Assembly: GCA_946480525.1 (NCBI GenBank)
Contig: CAMLLA010000149.1
Location: 1 to 9,109 of the forward strand
DNA: 9,109 nt
Direction of reading: 5' to 3'
Origin: an uncultured Asticcacaulis sp.
GTDB lineage: Bacteria > Pseudomonadota > Alphaproteobacteria > Caulobacterales > Caulobacteraceae
A model generated the notes under the pieces. The model worked only from the letters and a program-made list of their open reading frames with translations, ran no database searches and was not told where the DNA came from. Both the position numbers and the translations under genes were made by a program. Within the stretch, counting starts at the first letter, position 1. Every line of letters starts with the position of its first letter. Of this stretch, positions 6,397 to 9,109 are shown in pieces.

Positions 6397-7455
6397 CTAC
6401 TGTCCCGGCGCAGGCACGGCTTCAGCCTTCGGCGCCGCCCTGAACCGCTTGCTGTATTCAATGAACGGCTCTTCGACAAAACGATAGGTCAAGGCCGAAA
6501 TCGCCACCGTCACCGCCAGCACGACCGGAATAACCCACATGCCCGACACGCCCAGCTTGGTCACCACAGTAATAACCGGCGAGTGCACCAGGTAAACCGA
6601 ATAGCTGATCACACCCAGATACTGCAGCCATTTCAACGTCGGCCGCGTGAAATAAAGCGCGGCAAAAATGGCAAACCCCACAGCCCAGGTCAGAAGCACA
6701 CAGCCGACCGTCATCGCCTCCGGCCCATCGCTCGGAAACACCCCGAACCCGACGACCAGCGCCGACGCTATCGCTGCAACATAGACGCCCAACGTCCCGT
6801 AGAAGAACCGCTTCGTCACTGCGCCGTCATTGTAGCGCAACCACAAAAGCCCGAGGTAACACACGACCAGCATGCATATCCGCCCGAATGGCAGGCGGAT
6901 GCCCGTCGCAACCGAGGCCACTTCAAGCAGCACCAAACCTGCGATCGGCGGAAAAAACACCCATGCGTTCTTACGGTTCAGCCCAAGGAAGAACAGCCCG
7001 GCGAAGATGATGTACCAGATCAGTTCGATAAACAGCGTCCACGAACCACCGACATAGTTGGGAAAGCCGATCCACGACTGGGCGAACGCCAGGTGCGGCA
7101 ACAGCTTGACCGGATTGGGCACCGGCTGAGCCAGCACAAACACCGACAGGATCAGCGTCACCGCCATAATCAGGAAATAGAGCGGATAGATACGAAACGC
7201 CCGGCGGATCCAGAAGACCTTGAGGTCCTTCACCGACTCCAGGCTTTTAGGGATGATGTAGCCGCTGACCATGAAGAACAGCACAACACCCAGCTGCCCG
7301 AGGCTGATGACCGTCGTTCCGAAACTGCCGGCCTTGGCCGACAGGAGTCCCGCGGCCTCGCCGCTGTGCTGGAACAGCACGAAGATGGCGGCCAGTGCCC
7401 GGCACAGGTCAAGGAACTGATAGCGCGCGTGGGACGCGGTCGGTAAAGGATGCAT
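6397..7455 (-). CDS. Membrane acyltransferase, OafA-like (acyltransferase 3 family)
   Basis: A 352-residue integral membrane protein with about ten hydrophobic segments. The family transfers acyl groups, usually acetyl, to extracytoplasmic carbohydrates such as O-antigen, exopolysaccharide or peptidoglycan. Signatures in order: LDLCRALAAIFVLFQH (15-30) with the conserved Arg19 and His30; GVVLFFMVSGYII (56-68); FWIRRAFRIYPLY (81-93); GGSWTLFIEL (136-145); SYSVYLVHSPV (284-294); FVEEPF (326-331). It lacks the C-terminal SGNH domain present in longer OafA-type proteins, and ends in a short Ala/Pro-rich tail. ATG 7455 is preceded by GGGGAAG at suitable spacing. It is convergent with the halogenase and divergent from the second acyltransferase, so it is probably transcribed alone. 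The glycan acceptor cannot be deduced from the context. Confidence 0.9.
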   Translation of the reverse strand: MHPLPTASHARYQFLDLCRALAAIFVLFQHSGEAAGLLSAKAGSFGTTVISLGQLGVVLFFMVSGYIIPKSLESVKDLKVFWIRRAFRIYPLYFLIMAVTLILSVFVLAQPVPNPVKLLPHLAFAQSWIGFPNYVGGSWTLFIELIWYIIFAGLFFLGLNRKNAWVFFPPIAGLVLLEVASVATGIRLPFGRICMLVVCYLGLLWLRYNDGAVTKRFFYGTLGVYVAAIASALVVGFGVFPSDGPEAMTVGCVLLTWAVGFAIFAALYFTRPTLKWLQYLGVISYSVYLVHSPVITVVTKLGVSGMWVIPVVLAVTVAISALTYRFVEEPFIEYSKRFRAAPKAEAVPAPGQ

Positions 7456-7542
7456 GGTCTTCCCCGGTCAGTTTAACCACAACTAACCGATATATTGGTG
7501 CGCCGCAACACGCCAATGCCGGCGTTACCCGCTTCGTGAATC

Positions 7543-7582
7543 AATCTGACGCATGGGGAAACACGTCCCGCATCAGATTTTT
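7543..7582 (+). terminator. Stem-loop followed by a T tract inside the divergent promoter region
   Basis: AATCTGA (7543-7549) pairs with TCAGATT (7573-7579); inside, GC and GGG(G) pair with CCC and GC (7551-7558 with 7566-7571, including one mismatch and a 2-nt bulge). The right arm runs into TTTTT (7578-7582), so on the plus strand it has the form of an intrinsic terminator. No plus-strand gene precedes it in the 173-nt gap, so it may be a leader attenuator of the acyltransferase at 7629, the end of a small RNA, or a relic. Confidence 0.4.
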
Positions 7583-7628
7583 ATAAACGCTTTGCTACGG
7601 TGCAGCATAGATCCGTAGCGGGGTATGC

Positions 7629-8669
7629 GTGGCTGAGGCAGCAAGACAAAGACTTCTATGGCTCGACTATGCCAAGGGCATCGGCATTCTGCTGGTGGTG
7701 GCCGGACATCTGATGCGCGGCTTGGTCGACAATGGCCTCGTTTCCGCCAACGCCCCCGGCTATCAGTGGTTCGACTTTACCCTCTACACCTTCCACATGC
7801 CGCTCTTCTTCTGCCTGTCCGGCCTGACGGCGGCGCAAAGCCTCGACAAGGGCCGCGCCCCCTTCATCAAGAGCAAGCTGTGGACCATCGCCTGGCCCTA
7901 TGTGCTGTGGTCGATCGCGTTCGGCATCCTTCGTGTGCTTTTCAGCTCAAAGGGCGTGACCTGGGACAGGTTGGCCTGGATCCCCATCTATCCGATGTCG
8001 ATCTTCTGGTTCCTCTACGTCCTTCTGATGTGCCACCTGGTCTTTGCCTTCTGGCCGGAACGCAAACGCAGCTGGCTCCTGGGCCTCAGTATCGCCGCCT
8101 TCGCCGCATCCGAATTCATCCCGGAAATCGCAAAGACCGTCTGGCCACCGCTCTTCATGTTCTTCGGCGCCATGCCATTCTACATGGCCGGTCATTACCT
8201 CAAGGACTTCGCCGCCAAGGCGCCGCTAAAACTCTGGACGGTCCCTGCCCTCACCACAGGCTTCGCCCTGTCGGTCCTGGCAGCGCATGCGCTGGTCGGC
8301 TGGCGTTATCAGTCGATCCTCGCCGTGCCCGCCAGCCTGTTCGGCATAGCCGCGGTCATCGCCCTGTCGCGCCAGGTCTCTTTGCGCGCCGGCGCAGCCC
8401 TTGCCCTGCTGGGGGCAGCCTCCATGACCATCTACGTTTCGCACACCCTGATCGCCTCGATCGTGCGCAAGATGCTGGAACGCCTTAACATCAACGATCT
8501 GCTGAGCAACATAGCCATCCTGTTCGTCGTCTGCATGGCCCTTCCCCTCGCCGCCCATTATATCCTCAAACGCCTCGGCTGGCTTCCAGTATTTGGCCTC
8601 GCCTCGCCAGCGAAAAAGGCCACTGCCACCAGGTCTCCGGTGGCCTCAAGCATCAAACCTGCGGCTTGA
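7629..8669 (+). CDS. Membrane acyltransferase, fucose 4-O-acetylase-like (acyltransferase 3 family)
   Basis: A 346-residue integral membrane protein with about ten hydrophobic segments, from a different branch of the acyltransferase 3 superfamily than its divergent neighbour. The N-terminal pattern WLDYAKGIGILLVVAGH (11-27), with Asp13, Lys16 and His27, is typical of the group annotated as fucose 4-O-acetylase and related acetyltransferases. It is followed by TFHMPLFFCLSGL (54-66), WPYVLW (89-94), FWFLYVLLMCHL (126-137) and YVSHTLIAS (269-277). It begins at GTG 7629, preceded by a weak GCGGGG; the nearby ATG at 7625 is in another frame and stops at once. The C-terminus after the last membrane segment is basic and Ala/Ser-rich. 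It probably acetylates a sugar in a surface or lipid-linked glycan; acceptor unknown. The arrangement with 6397-7455 suggests a shared 173-nt control region. Confidence 0.87.
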   Translation: MAEAARQRLLWLDYAKGIGILLVVAGHLMRGLVDNGLVSANAPGYQWFDFTLYTFHMPLFFCLSGLTAAQSLDKGRAPFIKSKLWTIAWPYVLWSIAFGILRVLFSSKGVTWDRLAWIPIYPMSIFWFLYVLLMCHLVFAFWPERKRSWLLGLSIAAFAASEFIPEIAKTVWPPLFMFFGAMPFYMAGHYLKDFAAKAPLKLWTVPALTTGFALSVLAAHALVGWRYQSILAVPASLFGIAAVIALSRQVSLRAGAALALLGAASMTIYVSHTLIASIVRKMLERLNINDLLSNIAILFVVCMALPLAAHYILKRLGWLPVFGLASPAKKATATRSPVASSIKPAA

Positions 8670-8759
8670 TCGAGATGGCGCCTTGACTTGTTTCACCCGA
8701 AGTGACATTCCGGTAAACATGACCTACCGCACCCCATTCAGTCGCAGTTCTTCCTGATT

Positions 8760-8787
8760 TCACGGAGTACGCCTCCGTGATCGGAGG
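8760..8787 (+). other. Overlapping, mutually exclusive stem-loops
   Basis: TCACGGAG (8760-8767) and CTCCGTGA (8773-8780) form a perfect 8-bp stem with a 5-nt loop. CCTCCG (8772-8777) can instead pair with CGGAGG (8782-8787). The two pairings share 8773-8777 and cannot coexist. No U tract follows. The region lies in the 193-nt gap before the tRNA, where I see no convincing promoter. Confidence 0.4.
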
Positions 8788-8807
8788 ATGACGACTATTG
8801 ATGCTTG

Positions 8808-8824
8808 GCAGTTTATCAAACTGC
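8808..8824. other. Perfect 7-bp stem-loop upstream of tRNA-Ser
   Basis: GCAGTTT (8808-8814) and AAACTGC (8818-8824) form a perfect inverted repeat with a 3-nt centre, 38 nt before the tRNA. It could be a protein-binding site or structure in the tRNA precursor; no role can be assigned. Confidence 0.35.
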
Positions 8825-8862
8825 ACGACGGCAACTTCACGACATTCCTCCGCCCGTTCAAC

Positions 8863-8948
8863 GGACAGTTGGCAGAGTGGTAATGCAGCGGCTTGCTAAG
8901 CCGTAGAACCGCAAGGTTCCGTGAGTTCGATCCTCACACTGTCCGCCA
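8863..8948 (+). tRNA. tRNA-Ser (anticodon GCT)
   Basis: An 86-nt class II tRNA. The acceptor stem GGACAGT (8863-8869) pairs fully with ACTGTCC (8938-8944), followed by G73 and an encoded CCA (8946-8948). The D-stem is GCA/TGC. The anticodon arm at 8888-8904 has loop TTGCTAA, with anticodon GCT at 8895-8897, reading AGC/AGU serine codons. The long variable arm GAACC-GCAA-GGTTC (8906-8919) is the serine hallmark. The T-arm is GTGAG-TTCGATC-CTCAC (8921-8937). All arms are intact, so the gene should be functional. Confidence 0.97.
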
Positions 8949-8954
8949 ATCCCT

Positions 8955-9109
8955 TCACGGCACCACGATCAGCTTCATCTTGATCGCCAGGCCAAGCGCG
9001 CACGCGCCGATAACAAAGCCAATCAAACTGGTCCATAAGCCTTTCAGAATTCCGCCACCGACCTCTTGCTGAATTTTCTTCCAGAACATATCGATCAACG
9101 CTTCAAGAT
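8955..9109 (-). CDS. Unidentified small membrane protein, C-terminal end (runs off the window)
   Basis: On the minus strand an open frame enters at the right edge and ends at TGA (8957-8955), only 6 nt from the tRNA 3' end and convergent with it. The visible 50 residues read ...LEALIDMFWKKIQQEVGGG, then ILKGLWTSLIGFVIGACALGLAIKMKLIVVP. The second part is one hydrophobic, Gly/Ala-containing segment followed by a short basic tail, consistent with a C-terminal membrane anchor. An internal ATG at 9089 would give a 44-residue protein, but it lacks a Shine-Dalgarno, so the true start is probably upstream. I do not recognise the family. Third-position GC preference partly supports it as coding, but it is short. 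Confidence 0.5.
   Translation of the reverse strand, partial: LEALIDMFWKKIQQEVGGGILKGLWTSLIGFVIGACALGLAIKMKLIVVP

Noticed and set aside
6379..7446. A 355-codon plus-strand open frame opposite the OafA-like gene
   Set aside because: The translation is an Arg/His/Gln-rich, motif-free sequence. The minus strand has all acyltransferase 3 signatures, so this is a shadow frame.
7658..8488. A 276-codon frame overlapping the second acyltransferase in another frame
   Set aside because: The 7629-8669 frame has conserved family motifs and membrane segments; this one is Arg/His/Pro-rich and motif-free.
1..9109. CRISPR array, insertion sequence or integrase
   Set aside because: No regularly spaced repeats, transposase or integrase motifs were found on either strand. 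The tRNA-Ser could be an integration site, but no duplicated 3' end of it is visible in the window.

Overview
The window reads as about 9 kb of alphaproteobacterial chromosome, most likely from Caulobacterales. A genus such as Asticcacaulis would fit, but that is inference. The grounds are a moderately high GC content, strong C/G preference at codon third positions, a 999-residue TonB-dependent receptor of the 'Xanthomonas/Caulobacter' type followed by a flavin-dependent halogenase-family gene, and LacI/XylR-like operator motifs upstream. No database search was possible; all assignments rest on motifs read by eye.

Layout, left to right. (1) 1-114 holds a structured non-coding sequence that looks like the 3' end of a tRNA-Ser T-arm and acceptor, split by a 48-nt hairpin-bearing segment. 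On the minus strand it could also act as a terminator. (2) 115-954 (minus) is a PhzF-family isomerase/epimerase-like gene whose start is fixed by an AGGAGG ribosome binding site. (3) 955-1616 is a long intergenic region with no convincing gene. It carries several palindromes and four LacI-type operator-like sites, two of them close to the receptor start. (4) 1617-4616 (plus) is the TonB-dependent receptor and 4728-6272 (plus) the tryptophan-halogenase-family protein. They are separated by 111 nt with two consecutive stem-loops. (5) 6273-6396 lies between convergent genes and is filled by a palindromic, REP-like element. (6) 6397-7455 (minus) and 7629-8669 (plus) are two divergent membrane acyltransferases of different subfamilies. 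(7) 8863-8948 is an intact tRNA-Ser(GCT). (8) 8955-9109 (minus) is the C-terminal end of an unidentified small membrane protein running off the window.

The main functional unit is the receptor-halogenase pair. The receptor should import a ligand across the outer membrane using TonB energy, and the halogenase-family flavoprotein is a plausible cytosolic partner, probably under common carbohydrate-type (LacI-family) control. The halogenase keeps its flavin-binding motif, WxWxIP motif, catalytic Lys and catalytic Glu. It should therefore be a working halogenase, but its natural substrate and the reason it travels with a receptor cannot be read from the sequence. The acyltransferases probably acylate surface glycans and have no visible link to the pair.
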